DNA of 34,671 bases from an uncultured Clostridia bacterium (GCA_947626935.1 CANQUD010000018.1:1-34671); one strand, 5' to 3'; shown: positions 11,321-20,024, counted from the stretch's first letter. The notes: generated by a model not told the origin, from the sequence alone. Numbers and translations: made by a program.

Positions 11321-11887
11321 ATGAGACATTTACCCATTGTCATCTCGGGTCCCTCGGGCGTCGGAAAGGGGACCATCGTCAAGGAACTTCTGAAGCGGGA
11401 CCCCTCGCTCGTCGAGTCCGTCTCCATGACGACCCGTGCGCCCCGTCCGGGAGAAATTTCGGGAAAGACGTACATCTACGTCTCGCGGGAAGAGTTCGAA
11501 GCGCGGATCGCCGCGGATGACTTCCTCGAGTACGACGAACATTTCAGCGGACTGTACGGGACGCCCCGTTCCTTTGTGGAAGAACAGCTCAAGGAGCGGT
11601 CCGTCATCCTCGAGATCGACGTCGTCGGGGGACTGAACGCACGGAAGCTCCTCAAGGACACCCTGCTCATCTTCATCGACCCGCCCTCTCCCGAGGAACT
11701 CATCGAGCGCCTCAAAAAGAGGGGCACAGAGTCCGAACAAGCGTTGCGGGAGAGGCTCCAGCGCGTCAAGTACGAGATGCACATGCGGGAGCAGTACGAT
11801 TACACGGTCCTCAACGACGACCTCGGCAGGGCGGTCGACGAAGTCCTCGCCATCATCGAAAAAGAAAGAAACAAGGAAGGTAACTGA
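11321..11887 (+). CDS. gmk: Guanylate kinase
   Basis: A 188-residue enzyme phosphorylating GMP to GDP with ATP. P-loop GPSGVGKG at 10-17, the GMP-binding stretch SVSMTTRAPRPGEISGKTY, EYDEHFSGLYGTP, the VILEIDVVGG strand, and the lid FIDPPSPEELIERLKKRGTE. Length is typical. It is the second gene of the operon, 3 bp after yicC, with rpoZ starting right after its stop; this coupling of gmk with the omega subunit is widespread in bacteria. Confidence 0.97.
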   Translation: MRHLPIVISGPSGVGKGTIVKELLKRDPSLVESVSMTTRAPRPGEISGKTYIYVSREEFEARIAADDFLEYDEHFSGLYGTPRSFVEEQLKERSVILEIDVVGGLNARKLLKDTLLIFIDPPSPEELIERLKKRGTESEQALRERLQRVKYEMHMREQYDYTVLNDDLGRAVDEVLAIIEKERNKEGN

Positions 11888-11888
11888 T

Positions 11889-12110
11889 ATGATCAACGAA
11901 CCCTCGGTCGATTCCCTCGTAAGGAAGCTCGGCTCCGACGAAGAACCCGCGAGCAGGTACGAACTTTGCGTCCTGATCGCGAAGCGCACCCGCCAGATCA
12001 TCGAGCAGATGCAGTCTACGGGCGCGACGGAACTCCCCGGCAAGCAGAAGGAGATCGTCCTTGCCTGTCAGGAAGTCATGAACGGCAAAGTGAAAATGGC
12101 AAGAGATTGA
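11889..12110 (+). CDS. rpoZ: RNA polymerase omega subunit
   Basis: A 73-residue protein matching omega in length and in the core pattern SRYELCVLIAKRTRQI, followed by KEIVLACQEVMNGKVKM. Omega binds the beta-prime C-terminus and aids assembly of RNA polymerase. It starts one base after the gmk stop, preceded by AGGAAGG-like sequence at 11874-11881. In many Firmicutes coaBC follows; here priA follows directly after a hairpin. Confidence 0.94.
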   Translation: MINEPSVDSLVRKLGSDEEPASRYELCVLIAKRTRQIIEQMQSTGATELPGKQKEIVLACQEVMNGKVKMARD

Positions 12111-12114
12111 ACTC

Positions 12115-12142
12115 GCCCCGCCGCTTCGCGGGGCAATTTTAT
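12115..12142 (+). terminator. Possible weak terminator or processing hairpin after rpoZ
   Basis: GCCCCGC (12115-12121) pairs with GCGGGGC (12128-12134), followed by AATTTTATTT. The T-tract is interrupted, so partial attenuation before priA is more likely than a full stop. Confidence 0.55.
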
Positions 12143-12196
12143 TTCGGCGGTCTCTCCCGTCGGGGAGATCGGGCGGGCGTTCCCGCAGGACAGAAT

Positions 12197-14362
12197 ATGA
12201 TCGCGGAAGTCATCGTGGACGTTGCGCACAGCGACGTCGATAAAATTTTCGACTATGCCTGCGGCGAAGAGATCAAAGCGGGCATGCGCGTCGCCGTCCC
12301 CTTCGGAAGGAGCACGACGACGGGCTTTGTCATGCGCGTCAAGGAGACGACGGACTGCCCGCCCGAAAAGCTCAAGACCGTCTACCGCACCGAGGACGAT
12401 GTTCCCGCCATCAATGCGGAATGTCTCTCCCTCGCGGAGAAGATTTCCGCCCGCTACCGCTGTCCGATGGCGCTCTCCTTGCGCCTCTTTCTGCCCGCCG
12501 AGATGCGGACGGGGAAGGTGGGCAGGACATTCCGCGAATACGGAAGATTGAACGGGGACCTTCCCCCCGTGAACCCGCGGGCGAGGGCGCAGCTCGCCTG
12601 CATTTCCTACCTCGAAGAACACGGCGAGACGCCCATGAGCGAACTGCGGGAGAAATTCTCCTGCGTCTCCGCGCTCGTGAAGAGCGGAGCGATCCTCGTC
12701 GAGAAGCGGCGGGAACTTCGCACACCTTACAAGAGCGTTGCGGGGGGAGAGGAGAAGCATGTCCTGACGCCCGCTCAAGAGACCGCCGTCCGCACCGTCG
12801 AGGAGACGGAAAAGACGGTCTCCCTCATCCACGGCGTCACGGGGAGCGGAAAGACGGAGATCTATCTGACCCTCATCGCCGATGCGCTCAAGGAGAACAA
12901 GACGGCGATCTTTCTCGTTCCCGAGATCTCGCTGACCCCGCAGATGTTCTCCAAATTGCGGGGAAGATTCGGCGGGGAAGTTGCCATACTGCACAGCGGA
13001 CTCTCCGCGGGAGAGCGCTTCGATGAATGGGAGCGGTTGAGAATGGGGGACGCAAGGATCGCCGTCGGCGCACGCTCCGCCGTGTTCGCTCCCATCGAGA
13101 ACATCGGCTGTATCGTCATCGATGAGGAACATGACGGCAGTTATTCTTCCGAATCGACGCCCCGCTATCGCACCTTCGACATCGCCTATCTCCGCGCGAA
13201 GCACAACGGCTGCAAGCTCATTCTGGGGAGCGCGACGCCCGCCGTCGAGACGTACCGCCGCGCGGCGGAGGGGGAATTCGAACTCATCACCCTGCCCGAC
13301 CGCATCAACGCCCGTCCGATGCCCAAGGTCAACATCGTGGACATGAGGCGGGAAGTACGGCGGGGGAATGCGACGCCCTTCTCCAACACACTGCGTGAAA
13401 AACTCAAGTCCTGCCTCGAAAGCGGCAATCAGGCGATCGTCTTTCTCAACCGCCGCGGCTATTCCCGCACGGTCATGTGCCGAGACTGCGGGAACGTCGT
13501 CAAATGCGAGAGCTGCGACGTCGCGCTCACCTATCACAGCGACGAGGACTGCCTCAAATGCCACTACTGCGGGGCGAAATACAAGCCTCTCACCGCCTGT
13601 CCCGCCTGCGGCGGAACGCACATCAACTACATGGGCACGGGCACCCAGCGCGTCGTGGGGGAACTCAAGAAGCTCTACCCGCAGGCGCGGATCCTGCGCA
13701 TGGACGTCGACACGACGAGCGGCAAAGAGGGACACTATAAGATCTTAAAACAGTTCGCCGACCGCAAGGCGGACATCCTCGTCGGCACGCAGATGGTCGC
13801 AAAGGGGCATGACTTTCCCTCTGTCACCCTCGTCGGGATCCTCGACGCCGACATGAGCCTGCATTTTCCCGACTACCGCAGCGGCGAGCGGACCTTCCAG
13901 CTCATCACGCAGGTCGCGGGTCGGAGCGGAAGGGCGGGCGCCGAGGGAGAAGTCGTTCTCCAGACGTACGATCCCGAAAATTACATCCTGCGCTTTGCGG
14001 CGGCGTATGACTACCGAGGTTTCTACGAACATGAGATCGGCATGCGGGAAGCCATGATGTTCCCGCCCTTCGTCAAGATCGTCCGCGTGATGGTGACGGG
14101 GGAGAACGAGAAGGAGACGCTCGAGGCGCTCCGCTCCGTCTATGGGAGACTGCAAGCCATCTATGCGGCGCATGAAGAGGAATTTTTGTTCTTCAACCGC
14201 ATGCACTCGCCCATCAAGCGCATCCAGAACAAATACCGCTATCAGGTCCTCATGCGCATGACGCAGAACGCTCCCCTCAAGGAAGTCTATGCCGCCGTCG
14301 CCGAGGAAAAACAGAAAAACGTGCTCGTCTATGTCGAAGAAAACCCGAGCAATTTAAGTTGA
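12197..14362 (+). CDS. priA: Primosomal protein N' / replication restart helicase PriA
   Basis: A 721-residue superfamily 2 helicase that reloads the replisome at abandoned forks. N-terminal 3'-DNA-binding domain (AEVIVDVAHSDVDKIFDY), Walker A GVTGSGKTEI near 213-222, DEEHDGSYSS near 308, GSATPAVET, paired zinc-binding cysteines at about 427-475 (CRDCGNVVKCESC, CLKCHYCG, CPACGG), and motif V/VI region GTQMVAKGHDFP to QVAGRSGRAG. The true start is 12197 (AGGA six bases upstream); the open frame extends further 5' but overlaps rpoZ in another frame and adds no family sequence. Next gene def begins 10 bp later. Confidence 0.95.
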   Translation: MIAEVIVDVAHSDVDKIFDYACGEEIKAGMRVAVPFGRSTTTGFVMRVKETTDCPPEKLKTVYRTEDDVPAINAECLSLAEKISARYRCPMALSLRLFLPAEMRTGKVGRTFREYGRLNGDLPPVNPRARAQLACISYLEEHGETPMSELREKFSCVSALVKSGAILVEKRRELRTPYKSVAGGEEKHVLTPAQETAVRTVEETEKTVSLIHGVTGSGKTEIYLTLIADALKENKTAIFLVPEISLTPQMFSKLRGRFGGEVAILHSGLSAGERFDEWERLRMGDARIAVGARSAVFAPIENIGCIVIDEEHDGSYSSESTPRYRTFDIAYLRAKHNGCKLILGSATPAVETYRRAAEGEFELITLPDRINARPMPKVNIVDMRREVRRGNATPFSNTLREKLKSCLESGNQAIVFLNRRGYSRTVMCRDCGNVVKCESCDVALTYHSDEDCLKCHYCGAKYKPLTACPACGGTHINYMGTGTQRVVGELKKLYPQARILRMDVDTTSGKEGHYKILKQFADRKADILVGTQMVAKGHDFPSVTLVGILDADMSLHFPDYRSGERTFQLITQVAGRSGRAGAEGEVVLQTYDPENYILRFAAAYDYRGFYEHEIGMREAMMFPPFVKIVRVMVTGENEKETLEALRSVYGRLQAIYAAHEEEFLFFNRMHSPIKRIQNKYRYQVLMRMTQNAPLKEVYAAVAEEKQKNVLVYVEENPSNLS

Positions 14363-14372
14363 GGTCAAGAAG

Positions 14373-14825
14373 ATGATCCGCAATGTATTACAGGTCGGAG
14401 ACCCCGTTCTCCGCAAAAAATGCGAAAAGGTGACGCGGTTCGACGGGGAACTCGGAAAACTCCTCGACGATTTGAAGGAGACCGTCATCTATGAAGAGGG
14501 CGCAGGGCTTGCCGCCCCGCAGGTCGGCGTCTCCGTGCGCGTCTTTGTCGTCAATGTGGACGAAGGGTACTTTGAATTCGTCAACCCCGTGTTCGTCTGG
14601 CAGAAGGGGGAACAGACGGGGGCGGAAGGGTGCCTCTCCGTCCGCGGCAAGGCGGGCACGGTGACAAGACCCAACAAGGTCAAGGTCGTCTTTTCGGACA
14701 GAAAGGGGGATCGCTATTCCCTCGTCGCGACGGGATTCTTCGCCCGTGCGATCTGCCATGAATACGACCACCTCGACGGCATTCTCTACACCGACAAGGC
14801 GAAAGACGTTCGGGACGCCGACTGA
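14373..14825 (+). CDS. def: Peptide deformylase
   Basis: A 150-residue metalloenzyme that removes the formyl group from nascent proteins. All three motifs are present: EGAGLAAPQVGV (about 42-53), EGCLS with metal ligand C87, and HEYDHLDG with H129, E130 and H133. Length fits a compact bacterial deformylase. It pairs functionally with the next gene fmt, which adds the formyl group to initiator tRNA. Confidence 0.96.
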   Translation: MIRNVLQVGDPVLRKKCEKVTRFDGELGKLLDDLKETVIYEEGAGLAAPQVGVSVRVFVVNVDEGYFEFVNPVFVWQKGEQTGAEGCLSVRGKAGTVTRPNKVKVVFSDRKGDRYSLVATGFFARAICHEYDHLDGILYTDKAKDVRDAD

Positions 14826-14846
14826 CCGCCCGAAAAGGAGCAAACT

Positions 14847-15770
14847 TTGAAGATCCTCTTTGCGGGAACGCCGCAGTTCGCGCTGGCGCCCCTCAAAAAA
14901 ATCCATGAAAGATTCGGCGTCGCCGCCGTTCTGACCCAGCCCGACAAGCCGCAGGGCAGAAAGGGCATCCTGACGCCCTCTCCCGTCAAAGTCTATGCGG
15001 CGGAGCACGGCATTCCCGTTCTGCAGCCCGAAAAGGTCAAGCTCGAGGGGGAACGCTTGCGGGAAATCGGCGCCGACGTCATGATCACCTGCGCATACGG
15101 ACAGATCCTGACGCAGGAGATCCTCGATCTCTTCCCACGCGGCGTCTGGAACCTCCACGCGAGCCTTCTCCCGCGCTACCGCGGCGCGGCGCCCATTCCG
15201 CGGGCGATCCTCGACGGCTGCACGGAGACGGGCGTCACGGTCATGCGGACGGAAGCGGGGCTTGACACGGGCGGCATGCTCTCCCAAGGGAAAGTCGCGA
15301 TCGGGGAGACGGACACCTGCGGGTCCCTCTCCGAGAAACTCTCATCCCTCGCGGCGGAGATGATCGCCGAGGCGCTCCCGATCATCGAAAACGGCACATA
15401 TGTGCTCGTTTCGCAGGGAGAGGGGACGGTCTGCAGGAAGGTGGAGCGCACCGCTGTGGACTTTGAAAGGACGGCGCAGGAAGTGAGCCGCCTCGTGCGC
15501 GGACTCTCTCCCGCTCCCCTTGCATTCGGCACGGTCGAAGGACTTACCCTCAACTTTTACTTTGCGGAGACCGTCGATACGGAAGAATATGCCCCCGCGG
15601 GGACGGTCCTGTGCGCTTCTCCCAAGAAGGGACTCATCGTCGCATGCGGAAAGGGGGCTGTCCGCCTCTCCGAAGTCCAGCCCGCGGGCGGAAAACGCAT
15701 GAGGGACAAGGACTTCTGCAACGGCAGAAAAATTTTTGAAGGACAACGCTTTGACAAACCCGTTCTATGA
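14847..15770 (+). CDS. fmt: Methionyl-tRNA formyltransferase
   Basis: A 307-residue enzyme transferring a formyl group from 10-formyltetrahydrofolate to Met-tRNA(fMet). Seen: MKILFAGTPQFALAPLKKI, the folate-binding NLHASLLPRYRGAAPI (about 100-115, with the catalytic Asn and His), and the catalytic Asp in MRTEAGLDTGGM. The C-terminal tRNA-binding domain follows. The start codon is TTG, supported by AAGGAG at 14835-14840. Its 3' end overlaps rsmB by 20 bases. Confidence 0.95.
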   Translation: MKILFAGTPQFALAPLKKIHERFGVAAVLTQPDKPQGRKGILTPSPVKVYAAEHGIPVLQPEKVKLEGERLREIGADVMITCAYGQILTQEILDLFPRGVWNLHASLLPRYRGAAPIPRAILDGCTETGVTVMRTEAGLDTGGMLSQGKVAIGETDTCGSLSEKLSSLAAEMIAEALPIIENGTYVLVSQGEGTVCRKVERTAVDFERTAQEVSRLVRGLSPAPLAFGTVEGLTLNFYFAETVDTEEYAPAGTVLCASPKKGLIVACGKGAVRLSEVQPAGGKRMRDKDFCNGRKIFEGQRFDKPVL

Positions 15771-16977
15771 CCCCTACGTCATTCTGACCAAAGTCTATTC
15801 GGAAGGGGCGCATCTCAAGATCGCCCTCGCGGAGACGCCCGTCGAGGAACTCAACCGCACCCGCACGGTCAAGACCGTCTACGGCGTGCTCGAGAACGAC
15901 GGGTATCTCGGGCTGTGCATTTCGACGTTTGCCGAAAGGGCGCCGAAGAGCGCCGTCCGCACCGTCCTCAAGATCGCCCTCTACTGGCTGATCTTTCTCG
16001 AAAAACCGCGCTATATGGTCACGGATACGGCGGTCTCTCTCCTCAAGAAGTTGGGGAAAGGGGGAACGGCGGGCTTTGTGAACGCCTTTTTGAGGCGGTT
16101 CGACGGGGAAAAGGTCGTCCTTCCGACAGGCGAAGAGGGGCTTGCCCTCCGCAGCAATTTCCCGCCCTTTGCGGTCAGGGAACTCTGCAAGCGCTACGGC
16201 GCGAGGGCGGAAAGCATCTGCCTTGCAAAGAGTTGCGGCGTCGCCGTGCGCTTCGAGCGGAACACGGACGCCTACCTCTCCCGCCCGCACGTGGAGACTC
16301 CCTTCAAGGACCTCTATCTCTTTCGGAATTTCGCCCGCGACGAGGGATTCGACCGCGGCGATTACACCTTCCAGTCGGTCGGGAGCGTCGCCATCTGCGA
16401 CGCCGTGGAGCCGTGCGGGGAATTTCTCGACGCCTGCGCCGCGCCCGGGGGGAAGAGCGTCCTGCTCTCCAAAAAATGCAGCCATGTGCTGTCCTGTGAA
16501 CTGCACGCCCACCGCGTCGCGCTCATCGAGAGCTATTTTCGCAGAATGGGGGTCGAAAATGCGACCGCCATGCAGGCGGATTCCTCTGTCTTTGAGGAAA
16601 CATTCGAGGAAACATTCGACGGCATCCTGTGCGATGTGCCCTGCTCGGGTCTCGGGACCGTTGCGGAGAACCCAGACCTTCCGCTTTCCAAAAAAAGCGC
16701 AGATATTGCACGGTTGACGGAAGTTCAGCTCGCCATTCTCAAGAACTGCGCCCGCTATCTGAAGAGGGGCGGGACCCTCTATTACTCGACTTGTTCGATC
16801 CTTTCCGCCGAAAACGACGGCGTCGTGGGGGAATTTCTGAAGGACGCGGAGGGCTTCTCCGCCGAGACGGCACATTCCCCCCTCGCACACGAAAAAACGG
16901 CATACGGGATCCAATTTTTGCCCGATACGGCGTACGGAGCGGGCTTCTATCTCGCAAAATTGAGGCGAAACGCATGA
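15751..16977 (+). CDS. rsmB: 16S rRNA (cytosine-5) methyltransferase RsmB
   Basis: A 408-residue SAM-dependent methyltransferase expected to modify C967-equivalent of 16S rRNA. N-terminal NusB-like helical domain, then the methyltransferase domain: SAM motif DACAAPGGKS near 227, the CDVPCSGLGT motif with the catalytic Pro-Cys, and STCSI with the second conserved Cys. Start: TTG at 15751 with GAAGGA (15738-15743) seven bases upstream; a TTG at 15736 is also possible. It overlaps fmt at the front and rlmN (ATGA) at the back. Confidence 0.93.
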   Translation: MTNPFYDPYVILTKVYSEGAHLKIALAETPVEELNRTRTVKTVYGVLENDGYLGLCISTFAERAPKSAVRTVLKIALYWLIFLEKPRYMVTDTAVSLLKKLGKGGTAGFVNAFLRRFDGEKVVLPTGEEGLALRSNFPPFAVRELCKRYGARAESICLAKSCGVAVRFERNTDAYLSRPHVETPFKDLYLFRNFARDEGFDRGDYTFQSVGSVAICDAVEPCGEFLDACAAPGGKSVLLSKKCSHVLSCELHAHRVALIESYFRRMGVENATAMQADSSVFEETFEETFDGILCDVPCSGLGTVAENPDLPLSKKSADIARLTEVQLAILKNCARYLKRGGTLYYSTCSILSAENDGVVGEFLKDAEGFSAETAHSPLAHEKTAYGIQFLPDTAYGAGFYLAKLRRNA

Positions 16978-18035
16978 AACAGGTCTTGCAAGATCTCGAC
17001 ATCGGGGAACTCTCCGCGCTCGTCGCGGCGCTGGGCGAAAAGCCGTACCGCGCCCGCCAGCTCTTCGAGGGACTCATGCAGGGGAAGGCGATCTCGCAGA
17101 TCCCCGTCTCCGCCGCGCTCAAAAACGCCTTGACCGAACAGTTCGAGGACGAACCTGTCAAAATTTCAGAGACCTTTGTCTCGTCGGACGGCACCAAAAA
17201 GTTCCTCTTTCTGCTCGCGGACGGCAACATCGTCGAGGGCGTTCTCATGTCCTACAAGTACGGGAACACCCAATGCGTCTCCACGCAGGTCGGCTGCAGA
17301 ATGGGCTGCAAGTTCTGCGCTTCCACCCTGAACGGACGGGTCCGCGACCTCACTGCGGGGGAAATTTTGGGGCAGATCCTCGCCGTCAACCGTGCGGAAG
17401 GGGGAACGCTCAAGGATCGGAAGGTCACCAACATCGTCCTCATGGGCAGCGGCGAACCCTTCGACAACTACGAAAATGTCGTCAAATTTCTCCGTCTCGT
17501 CACGGCGGAAGGGGGCATCCACATCAGCGCACGGAACATCTCCCTCTCCACTTGCGGTCTCGTCCCCGAGATGAGAAGATTCGCCCTCGAGGACATTCCC
17601 CTCAACCTGACCGTCTCCCTGCATGCCGTCACCGACGCCGAGCGGGCGAGGACGATGCCGATCGCAAACAAATACACGATCGCCGACATCCTTGACGCCT
17701 GTGCGTTCTACTTCGCACGGACGGGCAGACGGTATATCTTCGAGTACAGTCTCATCGAGGGGGAAAACTGCGACGAGCGGCACGCCCTTGCGCTTGCGGC
17801 GCTTCTGAAGGGGAAGCCCTGCCACGTCAACCTCATCCGCCTCAACGAGGTCAAGGAACGCACGCTGAAGCCGACTTCGGAGAAGGAAGCATACCGTTTT
17901 CTGGGAATTTTGGAAAAGCAGGGCATCTCGGCGACGCTCCGACGCAGCATGGGCAGCGACATCGGCGGCGCTTGCGGTCAATTGAGAGCGAAGTATCTCG
18001 CGCAAGGGAAAGCGAATGAAGAAGTTTCCCCTTGA
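16974..18035 (+). CDS. rlmN: 23S rRNA/tRNA (adenine-C2) methyltransferase RlmN
   Basis: A 353-residue radical SAM enzyme methylating C2 of A2503 in 23S rRNA and A37 in some tRNAs. The iron-sulphur cluster motif CRMGCKFC supplies C108, C112 and C115; the two mechanistic cysteines are C101 (QCVSTQ) and C334 (GGACGQL). GSGEPFDNYENV and SLHAVTD are also family signatures. It starts by a 4-base overlap with rsmB. Its stop codon lies inside the -35 box of the toxin-antitoxin promoter, which ends the conserved run of genes abruptly. Confidence 0.96.
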   Translation: MKQVLQDLDIGELSALVAALGEKPYRARQLFEGLMQGKAISQIPVSAALKNALTEQFEDEPVKISETFVSSDGTKKFLFLLADGNIVEGVLMSYKYGNTQCVSTQVGCRMGCKFCASTLNGRVRDLTAGEILGQILAVNRAEGGTLKDRKVTNIVLMGSGEPFDNYENVVKFLRLVTAEGGIHISARNISLSTCGLVPEMRRFALEDIPLNLTVSLHAVTDAERARTMPIANKYTIADILDACAFYFARTGRRYIFEYSLIEGENCDERHALALAALLKGKPCHVNLIRLNEVKERTLKPTSEKEAYRFLGILEKQGISATLRRSMGSDIGGACGQLRAKYLAQGKANEEVSP

Positions 18036-18060
18036 CATTGTCGCATAATTATGCTACAAT
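18032..18060 (+). promoter_or_regulatory. Toxin-antitoxin promoter with palindromic operator
   Basis: TTGACA (18032-18037) and TACAAT (18055-18060), 17-bp spacer. The spacer holds a perfect 12-bp palindrome, GCATAATTATGC (18043-18054), and a second inverted repeat TGCTA/TAGCA (18052-18056, 18063-18067) straddles the -10 box. This is the arrangement expected for autorepression by the antitoxin or its complex. Confidence 0.82.
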
Positions 18061-18097
18061 AATAGCACAATAACATAGAATGCTATGGAGGTGGAAG

Positions 18098-18358
18098 ATG
18101 CCGCAGATCATTCCGATTCGGGATTTGAGGGACACGACGAAGCTTTCGGAGATGTGCAATGCGACCGATGAGCCGATCTTCGTCACGAAAAACGGCTACG
18201 GCGACATGGTGATTATGAGCATGGCGACATACGAAGCACGGCTTGCACAGACCGAGATGTATGCGAAGATCATGGAAGGAAAGGCGCAGGCGGACCGCGG
18301 GGAGCTTACGGACAGCGCTGCCGCGATCGCAAAATTGAGGATGAAATATGGCAAGTAA
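18098..18358 (+). CDS. Antitoxin, Phd/YefM family
   Basis: An 86-residue protein with the Phd/YefM pattern: a short N-terminal strand and helix (IIPIRDLRDTTKLSEMC), then EPIFVTKNGYGDMVIMSMATYEARL, which is the conserved core of the DNA-binding fold, and a charged C-terminal tail that would wrap the toxin. The start at 18098 is preferred because GGAGGTGG (18087-18094) precedes it. It overlaps the toxin gene by 11 bases. Expected to bind the palindromes in its own promoter and to neutralise the toxin. Confidence 0.9.
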   Translation: MPQIIPIRDLRDTTKLSEMCNATDEPIFVTKNGYGDMVIMSMATYEARLAQTEMYAKIMEGKAQADRGELTDSAAAIAKLRMKYGK

Positions 18359-18668
18359 ATTCAGCTGCAAGCTGACGCCGCTCGCCGAACAGGACATGGA
18401 CGCGGCGCTTGCCTACATATCGGAAACGCTCTGCAACGGAAAAGCGGCGATCGACTTATTGGACGGGATCGAGCATGCGATCGAGACGATTTGTGAGTTC
18501 CCGTATTCGGCTGCCGATTGTAAGATGTTTCTCGTGACGGATGAAAAGATCCGTCACATTCCCGTGGGAAATTATGTGATGATCTACGAGATCAGAGAGA
18601 GCGAGAAGAGCATCTGTATCCTGCGCTTCCGATATGTCCGCACGGATCCCGAAAAGATTGTTTTTTAA
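18348..18668 (+). CDS. Toxin, RelE/ParE family
   Basis: A 106-residue RelE/ParE-superfamily protein: SCKLTPLAEQDMDAALAYI at the front, AIDLLDGIEHAIETICEFP in the middle, and strands HIPVGNYVMIYEI and ICILRFRYVRTDPEKIVF at the end. Members are ribosome-dependent mRNA interferases (RelE, YoeB) or gyrase poisons (ParE); the ending with two arginines and a tyrosine in FRYVR does not decide between them. It is co-translated with the Phd-type antitoxin. Confidence 0.87.
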   Translation: MASKFSCKLTPLAEQDMDAALAYISETLCNGKAAIDLLDGIEHAIETICEFPYSAADCKMFLVTDEKIRHIPVGNYVMIYEIRESEKSICILRFRYVRTDPEKIVF

Positions 18669-18750
18669 GTCCGCCGCAACGAACAGCGGCATGAGCACGC
18701 AGCGTGAAGTTCGGGCTTTACGGCATCCTCAAACAAAAAAGGAGAGAACC

Positions 18751-19401
18751 ATGGACATCAAAATTGCACCGAGCATTCTTGCAAGCGACTTTTCACGGAT
18801 CGGCGAAGAGGTCGCTCGGCTCGAAGAAAGCGGCGCCGATCTCATTCATTGCGACGTCATGGACGGCAATTTCGTGCCGCCCATCACCTTCGGCGCACAG
18901 ATGGTGAAAGCCATCCGCCCGCATACAAAGTTGCCGCTCGACTGCCATCTCATGGTCCTTCACCCCGAGACGCACATTGAGGACTTCGCCGCGGCGGGCG
19001 CGGACAACATCACCGTCCACGTCGAGGCGTGCGACATCCCCGCGCTCTTCCGCATGATCTCGTCGTACGGCATCAAAAAGTCCGCCGTCATCAATCCCGA
19101 GACGGCGGTCGAAAAGGTCTTTCCCGCCGTGGAAGAGGGCGCCGACATGATCCTTCTCATGAGCGTCCACCCCGGTTGGGGCGGGCAGAAATTTCTCGCG
19201 GAGACACTGAAAAAGCTCGAAACATTGCGCGATTTCTGCATCAAATGCGGCAGAGGGGAGCTTGACATCGAAGTGGACGGCGGCATCACCGAGGAGAACG
19301 TCAAAGACGTCATTTCCGCGGGTGCGAACGTCATCGTCGCGGGGAGCACGGTGTTCAGGTCGCGCGACATGGCGGCGACCGTGAGAAGGCTGCGCGGATG
19401 A
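18751..19401 (+). CDS. rpe: Ribulose-phosphate 3-epimerase
   Basis: A 216-residue TIM-barrel enzyme interconverting ribulose 5-phosphate and xylulose 5-phosphate in the pentose phosphate pathway. Seen: IAPSILASDFSRIGEE, HCDVMDGNFVPPITFG (metal-binding His and Asp), DCHLMV, MSVHPGWGGQKF, and EVDGGITEEN with phosphate-binding GSTVFR near the end. AAGGAG (18739-18744) supports the start at 18751. In Firmicutes it normally follows rsgA; here it follows the toxin gene after 82 bp without an obvious promoter. Confidence 0.96.
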   Translation: MDIKIAPSILASDFSRIGEEVARLEESGADLIHCDVMDGNFVPPITFGAQMVKAIRPHTKLPLDCHLMVLHPETHIEDFAAAGADNITVHVEACDIPALFRMISSYGIKKSAVINPETAVEKVFPAVEEGADMILLMSVHPGWGGQKFLAETLKKLETLRDFCIKCGRGELDIEVDGGITEENVKDVISAGANVIVAGSTVFRSRDMAATVRRLRG

Positions 19402-20024
19402 ACGGCGGGAGAAAACAATTCATCATTCTCCTCAACGGCGAACCGTACCGCGGCAACATCGAGGCGGAGAACGCCTATGTGCTCTGCTGCGACGGGGCAT
19501 ACGCTTGGGCGAAGGACAAAGTGCGCATCGACGAGAACTTGGGTGACTTCGATTCGCTCCAAGAGACGCCATTTCCTGCCCCCATTTGCACATTTCCGTC
19601 CGAAAAGAACGAGACGGACGGCGAACTTGCCGTTGACCGTGCCTTGACGCTCGGCGGGACCGACCTCATCTTTTACGGCGGCGGAGGAAGGCGCGAGGAT
19701 CACTTTCTCGGCAATCTGCACCTTCTCCGCAAGGCGCAGGCGGCGGGCGTCAATGCCGTCCTCAAGACGAACGGCGCGGAGCTTGTTCTCTGCGGCGAGG
19801 GGGAACAGACCTTTGCCTGCAAGAAAATGCGGACCGTTTCGCTGTTGCCTTTCGGCGGAAAGGCGCATATCATGGGAATGAGGGGACTGAAATATGTCTC
19901 CGACGACCTGTGGCTCCGCTACGGCTCCACGCGCGGCATTTCCAACCTTACGACAGGCGATTCTTTTTCGTTTTCGGTCGAAGAGGGGAATGTGCTCGTC
20001 ATCATCAATGAGGAGGTTGTATGA
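19398..20024 (+). CDS. thiN: Thiamine pyrophosphokinase
   Basis: A 208-residue enzyme converting thiamine to thiamine pyrophosphate with ATP. Seen: CDGAYAWAKD, the LGDFDSL motif, KNETDGELAVDRAL, and YGGGGRREDHFLGNLHLL, all characteristic of the TPK catalytic domain; the C-terminal half has the B1-binding strands (GISNLTTGDSFSFSVEEGNVLVI). It starts within a 4-base overlap of rpe and its stop overlaps the ATG of spoVM. The rpe-thiN pair is conserved in Firmicutes. Confidence 0.94.
   Translation: MNGGRKQFIILLNGEPYRGNIEAENAYVLCCDGAYAWAKDKVRIDENLGDFDSLQETPFPAPICTFPSEKNETDGELAVDRALTLGGTDLIFYGGGGRREDHFLGNLHLLRKAQAAGVNAVLKTNGAELVLCGEGEQTFACKKMRTVSLLPFGGKAHIMGMRGLKYVSDDLWLRYGSTRGISNLTTGDSFSFSVEEGNVLVIINEEVV

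Noticed and set aside
12068-13735. A 555-codon open frame on the minus strand
   Set aside because: Antisense to priA with no recognisable domain.
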